Assembly (NCBI RefSeq): GCF_029892045.1
Contig: NZ_CP120368.1
Coordinates: forward strand, 246,001 to 310,000
Direction: 5' to 3'
DNA from: Sinorhizobium numidicum
Lineage (GTDB): Bacteria; Pseudomonadota; Alphaproteobacteria; Rhizobiales; Rhizobiaceae
Length of the DNA stretch: 64,000 bases
Numbering within the stretch: the stretch's first letter is position 1; the number at the start of each line of letters is the position of its first letter. Below are positions 35,064-43,630 of this stretch, in pieces. The translations under genes were made by a program, and so were the position numbers. Under the pieces are notes generated by a model, which was not told where the DNA came from, searched no databases, and worked only from the letters and a program-made list of their open reading frames with translations.

Positions 35064-35474
35064 TCAGACGACCGGAGACATCCGCGCCAGCGAGGCGCCC
35101 TTCATCTTGAAAAAGAGAAAGTCGGCGACGCCGATCATCGCCACGACGATCAGTACAATCCCGATCGCCGTCAGCGAGCGGTAGACTGCGGCGAGGAGCA
35201 CCAGACTTCCGATCTGCCAAAGAATGTCGCCGCCGATACTGATCCGGGTTGCGAGCACGCTCGGTCCTCCTTTTCTTAGCGAGACGATGTGGAAGACGCC
35301 CCAGAGCAGCAGCCCGACGCCCAACGCTATCAGGCTGGCGGAAGAGCTTTCGCGGCTGACAAGCGCTGCCAGGCGCTCAGCGCCGACGATCAGAACCGAA
35401 CCGGCGACCAGCGAGAAGATGCCGTCGGCGACGAATGTCTTGTTGAGAAGCGTGCGGCTGGAAAGGTCAATCAT
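35064..35474 (-). CDS. Small integral membrane protein, unknown function
   Basis: A 136-residue protein with four hydrophobic segments at about residues 15-33 (DGIFSLVAGSVLIVGAERL), 45-63, 75-98 and 103-125, and short charged loops. It resembles small DUF-type membrane proteins often controlled by a neighbouring XRE regulator. I give no function. The ATG at 35474 follows GGAGATAGAC. It is divergent from an XRE gene, with a perfect palindrome between them at 35531-35547. Confidence 0.75.
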   Translation of the reverse strand: MIDLSSRTLLNKTFVADGIFSLVAGSVLIVGAERLAALVSRESSSASLIALGVGLLLWGVFHIVSLRKGGPSVLATRISIGGDILWQIGSLVLLAAVYRSLTAIGIVLIVVAMIGVADFLFFKMKGASLARMSPVV

Positions 35475-35530
35475 GTCTATCTCCATCGTTATTGATAGAC
35501 GGATGCTGACCTGTGACGATCATCAAACCA

Positions 35531-35547
35531 ATTACCTCCAAGGTAAT
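35531..35547. promoter_or_regulatory. Palindromic operator candidate, ATTACCT-N3-AGGTAAT
   Basis: A perfect 7+3+7 inverted repeat ATTACCT CCA AGGTAAT. It lies 57 bases upstream of the membrane protein start and 53 bases upstream of the XRE regulator start. Its central position between divergent genes suggests the XRE protein binds here to control both. Confidence 0.65.
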
Positions 35548-35599
35548 GGATTCTACGCTACCGTTGCGCCAATCTGCCGGCACGATGGAGGGAGCGTTC

Positions 35600-36391
35600 A
35601 TGGAGTTCGGCAGTCACCTGAAGGAATGGCGCGGGCATCGCCGGATGAGCCAACTGGATCTTGCCGTTGCCGCCGGCATTTCGGCGCGCCATCTCTCCTT
35701 TCTGGAGACTGGCCGTTCGAAACCGTCGGAGGGAATGATCCTGCGGCTCGCTTCGGTGCTCGATATTCCGGCGCGCGACCAGGGCACGCTCTTTTCCGCG
35801 GCAGGCTACCGGCCGCGCATGGCGACGCGACCAGCAGCCGGCTTGGAAGCCATGCCGCCCGCCGTGGCCCATGCTATCCGGCTAATGCTTGACCGCCACG
35901 ATCCCTATCCAGGCCTCGTTTTCGATCATCAATACACGGTGCTCCTGACCAATCCCGCCTTTGCCGCGCTCGTCGAGGCGACCGATGTTCCGCTCAAGCC
36001 GGGACAGAATTTCCTGGACGCTTTCCTTGGTGCGGAGAGCGTCCGCGCGCTCGTGATAAACTGGGAGGCTGCGGCCGCCGACCTCGTCCAGCGGGTGCGC
36101 ACGGAGGCCTGGCTGCAGGGGCCGCGCAGTCCTCTGCAGAGGCGCCTTGAGCGGCTCGTCGCCGACCCTACAGTGGCGAAGGCGATCGAGAAACATCCCG
36201 CGACCGACCGGCTGCCGGTGCTGCCGATCGAACTGCGGCTCGGTGAAGCAGAACTGCGCTTCATCACCACGCTTTCGACCTTCGGCTCGACCCAGGATGC
36301 GCTGGTCGAAGGTGTCCTGATCGAATCCTTCTTCCCGGCCGACGAGGCCACCCGGCGCTTCTTCGAGCAGGGGAATGAGGCTCGCGGCTGA
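35600..36391 (+). CDS. XRE-family regulator with MmyB-like ligand domain
   Basis: A 263-residue regulator. A helix-turn-helix spans about residues 5-60 (LKEWRGHRRMSQLDLAVAAG, ISARHLSFLETGRSKPSEGM). A C-terminal MmyB-like domain of PAS-like fold follows (HDPYPGLVFDHQYTVLLTNP, then the LRLGEAELRFITTLSTFGST block). That domain usually binds a fatty-acid-like ligand in related actinobacterial proteins. The ATG at 35600 follows GGAGGGAGCG; an ATG at 35585 is possible. Homologues commonly control an adjacent dehydrogenase or membrane gene, here probably the divergent one. Confidence 0.9.
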   Translation: MEFGSHLKEWRGHRRMSQLDLAVAAGISARHLSFLETGRSKPSEGMILRLASVLDIPARDQGTLFSAAGYRPRMATRPAAGLEAMPPAVAHAIRLMLDRHDPYPGLVFDHQYTVLLTNPAFAALVEATDVPLKPGQNFLDAFLGAESVRALVINWEAAAADLVQRVRTEAWLQGPRSPLQRRLERLVADPTVAKAIEKHPATDRLPVLPIELRLGEAELRFITTLSTFGSTQDALVEGVLIESFFPADEATRRFFEQGNEARG

Positions 36392-36668
36392 GACCTATCA
36401 CAGAAATCCGGACGGAATGTTGACTGAACTTCGGATCGGATTGGCTGCGTCGGATGAGGCGGCGCGGATGCTGAAAGCACTCGGCGATCCGTTGCTGGCC
36501 TTCTGTGCCCGCGATCCGCAGACGAGGATGATTGTAAAAAGGGCGCCCAAAGGCTTCTACGGACGTCTCGACTCGCGCGCGGTACCGGAGTTCCTTGAGC
36601 TTCTGCCGGTTACGCCGGGAACGGGCGTGAAGCTCTTTCGGCTCAAGCCCGACGTGGTGCCGCTGTAG
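36375..36668 (+). CDS. Small conserved-looking protein of unknown function
   Basis: A 97-residue protein that I do not recognise. It overlaps the end of the XRE gene by 17 bases. A later ATG at 36417 (MLTELRIGLAASDEAARMLK) would give 83 residues and no overlap, and this core looks more protein-like. It has no signal peptide or membrane segment. Strand, spacing and the following xseA gene suggest it may be read from the XRE transcript. Confidence 0.55.
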   Translation: MRLAAETYHRNPDGMLTELRIGLAASDEAARMLKALGDPLLAFCARDPQTRMIVKRAPKGFYGRLDSRAVPEFLELLPVTPGTGVKLFRLKPDVVPL

Positions 36669-36754
36669 CGAATTCGACCTTGCGCCGGCAGAAAAACGGT
36701 AGATAGCGCCGCGTGGCTACTGATCTTACGGGCGCTGTCGGATACAAAGAGCGC

Positions 36755-38341
36755 ATGAGTACGTTCTTCGATTCCGATTCTCCGTCGAATGTCACCGAAT
36801 ATTCGGTGTCGGAGCTTTCCGGCTCGATCAGGCGCACGATCGAGCAGAACTTCGAGCATGTCCGCGTGCGGGGCGAGATTTCCGGCTATCGTGGCCCGCA
36901 TTCGTCGGGCCACGCCTATTTTGCGTTGAAGGACGATCGCGCCCGCATCGACGCGGTCATTTGGAAGAGCGCCTTTTCGCGGCTGAAGTTCCGCCCGGAA
37001 GAGGGGATGGAGGTGATCGCGACTGGCAGGGTGACGACCTTTCCGGGCTCGTCGAAATATCAGATTGTCATTGAGACGTTGGAGCCGGCGGGTGCGGGCG
37101 CGCTGATGGCGCTGCTCGAGGAGCGCAAGCGGAAATTCGCGGCCGAAGGCTTGTTCGATGCCGCTCGCAAGCGGCCGCTGCCCTTCATGCCGAAGGTGAT
37201 CGGCGTCGTCACCTCGCCGACCGGTGCCGTCATCCGCGACATCCTGCATCGCATCGCCGATCGGTTCCCGGTCCATGTCATCGTCTGGCCGGTGCGCGTC
37301 CAGGGCGATGGGGCCGGCGACGAGGTTGCGGCCGCCATTCAGGGCTTCAATGCGCTGGAGACGAGTGGGCCGATCCCGCGGCCGAACGTTCTGATCATCG
37401 CGCGCGGCGGCGGCAGCCTCGAGGATCTCTGGTGCTTCAACGACGAGGCGGTAGTGCGCGCAGCGGCCACCTCCGGCATCCCGTTGATCTCGGCCGTGGG
37501 TCACGAGACAGACTGGACGCTGATCGACTATGCGGCCGACCAGCGGGCGCCGACGCCCACAGGTGCCGCCGAGATGGCGGTGCCAGTGAAGGCGGACCTC
37601 GAGGCGCAGGTCGCCAATCTTGCGGCGCGGCTTAAGGGGGTCGCCACGCGGCAGATGGACAACCGGCGCCAGGCGCTGCGTTCGCTCGCCCGCGCCCTGC
37701 CGTCGCTCGACCAATTGCTGGCGCTGCCACGGCGGCGCTTCGACGAGGCGGCCGCCGGTCTCGGCCGGGGGCTGCAGATGAACACGGCGAACAAACGCCG
37801 AAGCTTCGAACGCGTCGCCGCCCATCTCCGGGCCGATCTGCTGAGGACAAGGATACGCGATCGTCGTCGGCATCTTCTGGAGGCTATGAATCGCGTCGAG
37901 CGGTGCGTGGAGCGTCAACTCGATCGCCGGCAGTCGCGTGTTTCTGCCGCCGACGCTTCACTCCGGGCGCTCCCTTCGCGGCTTGTGGGGCAGATCCATC
38001 GGGCATCGGACCGTATCCGCGGTCTCGGGGCACGCGCGGATGCGGCGATGGCCGCTGAGACGCGCAGGCTCAAAGGCGCGCTGGTGGCGCAGGACCGTGT
38101 CCTGCAATCGCTTTCCTATCGCAATATTCTGCAGCGCGGTTTCGCGCTCGTGCGCGATGAGGCCGGCGAACCAGTGAAGCAGGCAGCCGCGGTCGCACCT
38201 GGAATGGCGCTCTCGCTTGAGTTTTCGGATGGCCGCGTCTCGGCGGTCGCTAGCGACGGCGGTGCTCCGCCTTCACCGCAATCGCCGAAAAAACGGCCGA
38301 CGCGACCGCCGGAACCAACGAAGCAGGGCAGCCTGTTCTAG
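36755..38341 (+). CDS. xseA: Exodeoxyribonuclease VII large subunit
   Basis: A 528-residue XseA. The N-terminal OB-fold domain (about residues 10-110, [30 protein letters not shown]) binds single-stranded DNA. The catalytic part has the conserved [14 protein letters not shown] near 150, [20 protein letters not shown] near 215 and [16 protein letters not shown] near 255. A long coiled-coil region for XseB binding fills 290-430. It is longer than the E. coli protein (456), with a Pro/Lys-rich C-terminal tail, as in other rhizobia. The ATG at 36755 is chosen; a GTG at 36713 is possible. xseB is not in the window. Confidence 0.96.
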   Translation: MSTFFDSDSPSNVTEYSVSELSGSIRRTIEQNFEHVRVRGEISGYRGPHSSGHAYFALKDDRARIDAVIWKSAFSRLKFRPEEGMEVIATGRVTTFPGSSKYQIVIETLEPAGAGALMALLEERKRKFAAEGLFDAARKRPLPFMPKVIGVVTSPTGAVIRDILHRIADRFPVHVIVWPVRVQGDGAGDEVAAAIQGFNALETSGPIPRPNVLIIARGGGSLEDLWCFNDEAVVRAAATSGIPLISAVGHETDWTLIDYAADQRAPTPTGAAEMAVPVKADLEAQVANLAARLKGVATRQMDNRRQALRSLARALPSLDQLLALPRRRFDEAAAGLGRGLQMNTANKRRSFERVAAHLRADLLRTRIRDRRRHLLEAMNRVERCVERQLDRRQSRVSAADASLRALPSRLVGQIHRASDRIRGLGARADAAMAAETRRLKGALVAQDRVLQSLSYRNILQRGFALVRDEAGEPVKQAAAVAPGMALSLEFSDGRVSAVASDGGAPPSPQSPKKRPTRPPEPTKQGSLF

Positions 38342-38395
38342 CGCGGATGAGGGAAAAGTGTGCGGTTTTCCGCCCGCATCCCGCTTTAACTATTG
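38339..38395. repeat. Palindromic intergenic repeat, family A, truncated copy
   Basis: CTAGCGCGGATGAGGGAAAA, then GTGTGCGGTTTTCCGCCCGC and ATCCCGCTTTAACTATTGGA. It matches the first hairpin of the copy at 17541-17655 almost base for base. The second hairpin is absent. It begins within the xseA stop codon, so the element or its insertion supplies the stop context. Confidence 0.7.
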
Positions 38396-38407
38396 GAATG
38401 GACCACG

Positions 38408-38998
38408 ATGCACATCCTGATGGTGCTCGCCCATCCTCTTGAAGAGAGCTTCGCGGCCAGCGTCGCGCGCGCCGCTAGGGAAACGCTGGAGGGCCGGGGG
38501 CACACGGTCGACCTGCTCGACCTCTATCGCGAGGGTTTTGATCCGCGGCTGAGCGACAGGGAGCGGGGCAGCTACTTCAACGATCGCTATGATGCATCCG
38601 AAGTCTCGGGTTGGATCGCGCGGCTGCAGGCGGCCGACGGGCTCATATTCGTCTTCCCGCAATGGTGGTTCAATTTTCCGGCGATCCTCAAGGGGTTCTT
38701 CGATCGCGTTTTCGCACCTGGCGTAGCCTTCGATAACGACCCGGCTGGCGGCCGCATCGTTCCGCGGCTCGGCAACATCAAGTTGTTCTGGGCACTGACC
38801 ACCACCGGCTCGCCCTGGTGGGTTGTGCATCTCTATATGGGAAATCCGGTGCGGCGGCTGCTCAAGCGCGGTATCGCCGCCTTATGCGGCAAAGGTTTGG
38901 ATTTCCGCATGATCAGCTTGCATGACATGGACAGGGCGACGGACCGCAAAAGAAAGCGCCATCTCGATCGGGTGAGGGCTCACCTCAGCCGCATCTGA
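38408..38998 (+). CDS. NAD(P)H:quinone oxidoreductase-like flavoprotein
   Basis: A 196-residue flavodoxin-fold reductase of the NQO1/KefF/MdaB group. It starts MHILMVLAHPLEESFAASVA (the FMN/FAD phosphate loop). It continues with ADGLIFVFPQWWFNFPAILK near residue 85, the quinone/flavin pocket, and FFDRVFAPGVAF. It would reduce quinones by two electrons in the cytoplasm. The ATG at 38408 begins the conserved strand; a TTG at 38393 lies in the upstream repeat. It is convergent with a MarR gene. Confidence 0.9.
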   Translation: MHILMVLAHPLEESFAASVARAARETLEGRGHTVDLLDLYREGFDPRLSDRERGSYFNDRYDASEVSGWIARLQAADGLIFVFPQWWFNFPAILKGFFDRVFAPGVAFDNDPAGGRIVPRLGNIKLFWALTTTGSPWWVVHLYMGNPVRRLLKRGIAALCGKGLDFRMISLHDMDRATDRKRKRHLDRVRAHLSRI

Positions 38999-39010
38999 TC
39001 CGTCTTCCCG

Positions 39011-39496
39011 TCATTCGAACGCAGCAAGGAACTTCCTGAGCAGCGCATCCAACCTATCCCGCTCTTCGGCGCTGAGCGAGGCGACAAGACGTTGCTGATT
39101 GGCGACGTGGGCGGTCACGGCCGCGTCGACGCGCTTCAGACCCTCGGGCGTCAGCGAAATGATGACGCCGCGCCGATCTTCAGGGTTGTTCAAGCGTTCG
39201 ACGAGTCCGGCCTTTTCAAGCTGGTCGATGCGGTTGGTCATCGTGCCCGAACTGACCATGGTCGTCGCCAGGAGATCGCCCGGGGAAAGTTGAAACGGCG
39301 GGCCGGAACGCCGGAGCGCCGCCAGGACGTCGAAACTCGCCGATGTCAGGCCATGGTCGGTGAAGGTCTTCTCGATTTCGCGGCCGAGGTGGGTTCTGAG
39401 CCGCGCGAAGCGGCCGAGAAGGCCCATCGCCGAAACGTCCAGTTCCGGCCGTTCTCTGCGCCATTGTGCCAGGATCTTATCTACGTGGTCCATCAT
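39011..39496 (-). CDS. MarR-family transcriptional regulator
   Basis: A 161-residue MarR protein. The winged helix-turn-helix lies at about residues 55-125 (TSASFDVLAALRRSGPPFQL, TTMVSSGTMTNRIDQLEKAG) with the wing LVERLNNPEDRRGVIISLT. The dimer helices are at both ends. The ATG pair at 39496/39493 is the only sensible start; the longer frame crosses the operator region. It is divergent from an EamA exporter. A perfect TATCTTGAC/GTCAAGATA palindrome lies between them, the likely binding site for autorepression and control of the exporter. Confidence 0.9.
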   Translation of the reverse strand: MMDHVDKILAQWRRERPELDVSAMGLLGRFARLRTHLGREIEKTFTDHGLTSASFDVLAALRRSGPPFQLSPGDLLATTMVSSGTMTNRIDQLEKAGLVERLNNPEDRRGVIISLTPEGLKRVDAAVTAHVANQQRLVASLSAEERDRLDALLRKFLAAFE

Positions 39497-39533
39497 CCGT
39501 CGCCATCTATCCTCCCCGTCACTAGTCGCGCTA

Positions 39534-39551
39534 TATCTTGACGTCAAGATA
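39534..39551. promoter_or_regulatory. MarR-type operator, perfect 18-base palindrome
   Basis: TATCTTGACGTCAAGATA is perfectly symmetrical. A second, imperfect copy beginning TATCTTGATAT lies at 39571-39588, 37 bases downstream and just before the exporter start at 39603. Both are in the space between the MarR and EamA genes. Confidence 0.75.
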
Positions 39552-39602
39552 AATTGCGCTATGCTGCGATTATCTTGATATAGAGATTCTTGAGGCAAAG
39601 AT

Positions 39603-40481
39603 ATGCCGACGACCCGAAGCTTTGATATCCCACTTACAGCCGTGGCCCCGGCGATCTGGGGCAGTACCTATCTCGTCACGACCGAATTGCTGCCGGCCGG
39701 CTATCCTTTGACGGTCGCGATGCTGCGGGCGTTGCCGGCCGGTTTGCTGCTGCTTCTCGTCGTCCGGCAGTTGCCGAAGGGTATCTGGTGGCCGCGTACC
39801 CTCCTGCTTGGTGCACTCAATTTTTCCTTCTTCTGGGCGATGCTGTTCGTTTCCGCCTACCGCCTGCCCGGTGGCGTCGCGGCCACCGTCGGTGCTATCC
39901 AGCCGTTGATCGTCGTCGTGCTGTCACGGATCGTTCTCGGCTCGCCGATCAGGCTCTTAAGCATCGTTGCCGGTGCCGCGGGCATGGCAGGCGTTGCCCT
40001 CCTGGTGCTGACGCCTGGAGCAGCGCTCGATCCGATCGGAGTGGCCGCGGGGCTTGCGGGCGCGGTTTCGATGGCTTTCGGCACGGTGCTCAGTCGTCAC
40101 TGGGCGCCGCCGGTCTCGCCGCTGACTTTCACCGCCTGGCAACTGACGGCAGGCGGGTTCCTGCTGATTCCGGTTGCGCTCTTTTTCGAGCCGTCGCTAC
40201 CGGCGCTCACCGCAGCCAACCTGACGGGTTTTGCCTATCTCGGCCTGATCGGAGCGGCATTCACCTATCTGCTCTGGTTTCGCGGCTTGTCACGGCTGGA
40301 GCTATCCCAGGTCGCGCCGCTCGGCTTCCTCAGCCCGGTTGTTGCGATCCTGCTCGGCTGGGCCGTCCTCAACCAACAACTGACAGCCGTACAGTTGCTC
40401 GGGATCATCGTCGTGTTTGGGAGCGTCTGGCTGAGCCAGCATGCGCAGACGGCACGGCGGGTACAGCTTGCACGCGCGTGA
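39603..40481 (+). CDS. EamA/DMT-family transporter
   Basis: A 292-residue drug/metabolite transporter with about ten hydrophobic segments in two EamA repeats (about 10-130 and 145-280). Conserved elements are PAIWGSTYLVTTELLPAGYP at the first segment and AFTYLLWFRGLSRLELSQVA near residue 220. It is an inner-membrane exporter. The ATG at 39603 is close to an imperfect MarR site. It is divergent from the MarR gene that probably represses it. Substrate unknown. Confidence 0.92.
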   Translation: MPTTRSFDIPLTAVAPAIWGSTYLVTTELLPAGYPLTVAMLRALPAGLLLLLVVRQLPKGIWWPRTLLLGALNFSFFWAMLFVSAYRLPGGVAATVGAIQPLIVVVLSRIVLGSPIRLLSIVAGAAGMAGVALLVLTPGAALDPIGVAAGLAGAVSMAFGTVLSRHWAPPVSPLTFTAWQLTAGGFLLIPVALFFEPSLPALTAANLTGFAYLGLIGAAFTYLLWFRGLSRLELSQVAPLGFLSPVVAILLGWAVLNQQLTAVQLLGIIVVFGSVWLSQHAQTARRVQLARA

Positions 40482-40546
40482 AGAGATCGCCGACAGTCGA
40501 GATAGCCGCGGCACATATAGCCGCGGCAAATCTTTTCCGCGTGTCG

Positions 40547-41803
40547 TCAGGCCCACTCGCCCATGCGCATGACCGGCACGCGCCTGCCGTCCGCATGCAC
40601 GCCATCGATATCGACCTCACCCGAACCGATCATCCAGTCGATGTGGATCAGGCTCGAATTGCCACCCTGCGCGCGAATTTGCTCCTGGCTGAGATTTGCC
40701 CCGTCCAGGAAGCACTTCGAGTAGCACTGGCCGAGTGCAATGTGGCAGGACGCGTTTTCGTCGAACAGCGTATTGTAAAAGAGGATGCCGCTCGCTGAGA
40801 TCGGCGAGGAATGCGGCACCAGTGCCACTTCGCCGAGGCGACGCGCGCCCTCATCGGTGTCGAGTATCTTCTTCAGCACTTCCTCACCGCGCGATGCCTT
40901 GGCGTCGACGATGCGGCCTCCGTCGAAACGCACCCGGATATTGTCGATCAGCGTGCCTTGGTGCGACAGCGGCTTGGTGCTCGAGACAAAACCCTCGACG
41001 CGCAGCGCATGCGGCGTGGTGAAGACCTCTTCGGTCGGGATGTTCGGATTGCAGGTGATACCGTTTTTGGCGGTCGAGGCGCCGCCGTGCCATTCGTGGC
41101 CGTCGGCAAGTCCAGCGGTCAGATCCGTGTCCGGACCGGTGAAATGCAAGGCTGCGAAACGTTCGCCGTTCAGCCAGGAAGAACGCCTGCGAAGATTTCC
41201 GTTGTGCTCCTGCCAGGCGGCGACCGGGTCGTCGACGTCGACCCGGGAGGCGGCGAAGATGGCGTTCGCCAGTTTTTCGATAGCGATCGCCTCCGGATCG
41301 TCCGGAAACACCTGCTTTGCCCAGGACGGATTAGGATAGGAGACGATGTTCCAGTTGATGTCAAAGTTCGAGATCTTCTCGAGCGCCGGCTTGTAGGCGA
41401 TCGAATTGGCCCTGTTGGCGCGGGCCACCTTCTGCGGGTCCTGTGACGAAAGCAGCATCGGGTTGTCGCCGGCTATCGCAAGCCGGGCCGCGCCGGCGGC
41501 AAACGCCTTCGCCATGCCATCGTAAAGCCAGTCGCTGGCGCGGTCGAAGCTCTCGTCCGGCGCATGGGCATAGCGGGCAAGTGTCGCTTCCTCGTCGCCA
41601 TAGAACGTGGTCACCAGTCCGGCGCCCGCCATATAGGCATGCTTGGTAATCAGGCGGACAAGCGGCAACGCCGCGATCGGCGCCGTCATCACCAGATCCT
41701 GACCCTTCTGCAACTGCAGACCGATCTTGACGGCGACCTCTGCGAGTTTTTCTAGTTTAGCGAGATCGACGGGATTTCTGGTCGATTGAAGGGGGGCGTT
41801 CAT
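40547..41803 (-). CDS. M29-family aminopeptidase
   Basis: A 418-residue metallo-aminopeptidase of family M29 (AmpS/AmpT type). These enzymes use two zinc or cobalt ions. Metal-ligand regions are recognisable: NIPTEEVFTTPHALRVEG near residue 250 (two Glu), an ARRLGEVALVPHSSPIS segment near 315 (Glu, His) and SSLIHIDWMIGSGEVDIDGV near 380 (His and Asp). It is cytoplasmic and would remove N-terminal residues from peptides. The ATG follows AAGGAGCTGCC. It is monocistronic by its neighbours. Confidence 0.93.
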   Translation of the reverse strand: MNAPLQSTRNPVDLAKLEKLAEVAVKIGLQLQKGQDLVMTAPIAALPLVRLITKHAYMAGAGLVTTFYGDEEATLARYAHAPDESFDRASDWLYDGMAKAFAAGAARLAIAGDNPMLLSSQDPQKVARANRANSIAYKPALEKISNFDINWNIVSYPNPSWAKQVFPDDPEAIAIEKLANAIFAASRVDVDDPVAAWQEHNGNLRRRSSWLNGERFAALHFTGPDTDLTAGLADGHEWHGGASTAKNGITCNPNIPTEEVFTTPHALRVEGFVSSTKPLSHQGTLIDNIRVRFDGGRIVDAKASRGEEVLKKILDTDEGARRLGEVALVPHSSPISASGILFYNTLFDENASCHIALGQCYSKCFLDGANLSQEQIRAQGGNSSLIHIDWMIGSGEVDIDGVHADGRRVPVMRMGEWA

Positions 41804-41841
41804 GGCAGCTCCTTGGCGGATGTTATGCGATGCGCCCCGTT

Positions 41842-42579
41842 TTAGACCGGATCAGTGGAAAACAGAAGGCGCCTGCGATCCCTCACCGTAAGCCAGGCGG
41901 CCGCCTTTCCCGTCCTTAGCAGGGCCGCATCGTGCTTCTTCAGGAAATCCATCAGGCGCTGCGGATAGTCCTCCGTGACCGCCGCTTTCACGCTCGGTCG
42001 TGCGGCAAGCGCCTTTCGCCAGGCAGCAACGCGCGGAAGGCCGTCAAAGATCCCCATGTCCGAAATCGTGTCGAACACGTCGAAGTAGCGGAAGATCGGC
42101 GCGAAGACGGCATCGACCAGGCTGAAATCGGTGCCAGCGAAATAGGGGCCATCTCCAAGCTCTGCTTCGACAGCGGCGAACTTCGTCTTGAGAATCTTTC
42201 GCTTGGTTTCCAGCGTCTCCGCATCCTGGGTGGTCTCATAGACCCAGAGATCGGAAAGAATGGTCGAGCCGAATTCCATCCAGCCGCGATGGCGTGCACG
42301 CCTCAGCGGATCGGCCAGGTGCAGTTTCGCGCCGGGTTGCGTCTCCTCGAGATATTCGCAGATCACCGTACTTTCGAAGAGGACGGCCTCTTCGTCGCCT
42401 TGAGAGATGCGCAGCAGAGGCACCTTGCCCAGCGGCGAGATTTTCAGGAACCAATCAGGCTTGTTGGCGAGGTCGATATAGACGCGTTCGAACGGGACGC
42501 CCTTTTCGAGAAGTGCGATCGCCGCCCGCTGAACGTAGGGGCAGAGATGATGGCTGATCAGGGTAAGCGCTGCGGTCAT
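41842..42579 (-). CDS. Glutathione S-transferase family protein
   Basis: A 245-residue GST. The thioredoxin-like N-domain starts LTLISHHLCPYVQRAAIALL, with a Cys in the CPYV motif like omega-class or DHAR enzymes, followed by SPLGKVPLLR and FESTVICEYLEE, the glutathione gamma-glutamyl site. The helical C-domain follows (YFAGTDFSLVDAVFAPIFRY). The Cys makes deglutathionylation or thiol transfer likely. The ATG at 42579 starts the fold. It is divergent from a MarR gene with two similar operator-like sites between. Confidence 0.92.
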   Translation of the reverse strand: MTAALTLISHHLCPYVQRAAIALLEKGVPFERVYIDLANKPDWFLKISPLGKVPLLRISQGDEEAVLFESTVICEYLEETQPGAKLHLADPLRRARHRGWMEFGSTILSDLWVYETTQDAETLETKRKILKTKFAAVEAELGDGPYFAGTDFSLVDAVFAPIFRYFDVFDTISDMGIFDGLPRVAAWRKALAARPSVKAAVTEDYPQRLMDFLKKHDAALLRTGKAAAWLTVRDRRRLLFSTDPV

Positions 42580-42607
42580 TGGTAATCTCCCTGCTTCGAC
42601 AAAGTAG

Positions 42608-42662
42608 ATGCAAATGCATATATTATGACTTGCCAAATTCGTCAAGATAGATGTAATTGCAT
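42608..42662. promoter_or_regulatory. Pair of MarR-like operator sites between GST and MarR genes
   Basis: ATGCAAATGCAT (42608-42619), a symmetrical ATGCA-AA-TGCAT, and ATGTAATTGCAT (42651-42662), which differs at one arm base. Both are preceded by TAG, and they are spaced 43 bases apart (about four helical turns). The second ends 2 bases before the MarR ATG at 42665. Confidence 0.65.
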
Positions 42663-42664
42663 TT

Positions 42665-43120
42665 ATGGAAGACGAGCGATTGATAGAGAGTGGTCAACCT
42701 ACATTGGCAGCCACGCGCGCATGGATCGCGCTCATGCGGGCACAGCAGCGCGTGCTCTCTCACATCGAGAAGGATTTCAAGGCGGCTGGCCTGCCGCCGC
42801 TTGGCTGGTATGACGTGCTCTGGGAACTGGTGAAAGCCGAAACCGGGAGGCTGCGCCCCTTCGAGATCGAGGCTCGAACGCTGCTCGCCCAGTACAATCT
42901 CTCACGCCTGATCGATCGGCTGGAGAAGGAGAAATTGGTGCGCCGTGAAGCGTTTGATGAGGACGGCCGAGGCCGTTGGGTCGCCATCACCGAAGCGGGC
43001 CGTGCGATGCGCAGTCGCATGTGGCAGACTTATTCAGGGTCGATTGAAAGGCATGTCGGCGCGAAGCTCAGCGAAGCGGAAGCAAGCGATCTCGCCGACC
43101 TTCTTTCGCGACTAACCTGA
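42665..43120 (+). CDS. MarR-family transcriptional regulator
   Basis: A 151-residue MarR protein. Helix-turn-helix and wing lie at about residues 40-110 (LGWYDVLWELVKAETGRLRP, LAQYNLSRLIDRLEKEKLVR, EAFDEDGRGRWVAITEAGRA). The wing carries the conserved DxRxR-like DGRGRW. It is divergent from the GST gene and likely represses it; duplicated ATGCA-type sites lie in between, one next to its own start, which would give autorepression. The ligand is unknown. Confidence 0.92.
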   Translation: MEDERLIESGQPTLAATRAWIALMRAQQRVLSHIEKDFKAAGLPPLGWYDVLWELVKAETGRLRPFEIEARTLLAQYNLSRLIDRLEKEKLVRREAFDEDGRGRWVAITEAGRAMRSRMWQTYSGSIERHVGAKLSEAEASDLADLLSRLT

Positions 43121-43146
43121 ACGATTGGGACGGTCTGCCGAGAAAA

Positions 43147-43620
43147 TCAGCCAATCAAAGGGGCGGCGATCGCCTTGAGCACCGCTTGCGCGTCTTTCGG
43201 TGCAAGCCGCACCTGCAGCCCCCGCTGACCGCCATTGATGAAGGCCAGCGCTTCGCCGAGCGCCGTTTCCTCTATCGCTGTCGGCACGATCTTCCTTTGG
43301 CCGAAAGGGCTGATGCCGCCGACATGGTAGCCCGTCAGCCGCTCTGCTTCGGCGGGTTTCATCATGTTTGCCGATTTGCCCCCGAAAGCGGCTGCGAGCT
43401 TCTTCATGCTGACTTCGCGATCGGAGGGCACGATGCAGCAGACCGGCTTGCTGTCCACCTCGGCCATCAGCGTTTTCAGGACGCGGGAAGGATCTTCGCC
43501 GAGCGCCTCGGCGGCCTGCAGACCGACGCGTTCTGCCCCGGGATCGTAATCGTAGCTGTGGACGGTGAAGGAAATGCCGGCCTTGGCGAGCGTCTGGGTG
43601 GCGCGGGTCGTCTTCGACAT
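43147..43620 (-). CDS. ybaK: Cys-tRNA(Pro)/Cys-tRNA(Cys) deacylase YbaK
   Basis: A 157-residue YbaK/EbsC protein. It hydrolyses Cys-tRNA(Pro) made in error by ProRS. Family features are TLMAEVDSKPVCCIVPSDRE near 48-70 with the catalytic Lys region VLKTLMAE, MKKLAAAFGGKSANMM, and GYHVGGISPFGQRK with the conserved GGxxPFG loop. Length is normal. The ATG at 43620 is chosen. It lies 10 bases downstream of the ArsC-like gene on the same strand, so the two are probably co-transcribed. Confidence 0.94.
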   Translation of the reverse strand: MSKTTRATQTLAKAGISFTVHSYDYDPGAERVGLQAAEALGEDPSRVLKTLMAEVDSKPVCCIVPSDREVSMKKLAAAFGGKSANMMKPAEAERLTGYHVGGISPFGQRKIVPTAIEETALGEALAFINGGQRGLQVRLAPKDAQAVLKAIAAPLIG

Positions 43621-43630
43621 GGCTCGCCTC

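Noticed and set aside
37432..37635. Short Gly/Arg-rich frames inside xseA
   Set aside because: Alternative frames of a conserved gene; no independent support.
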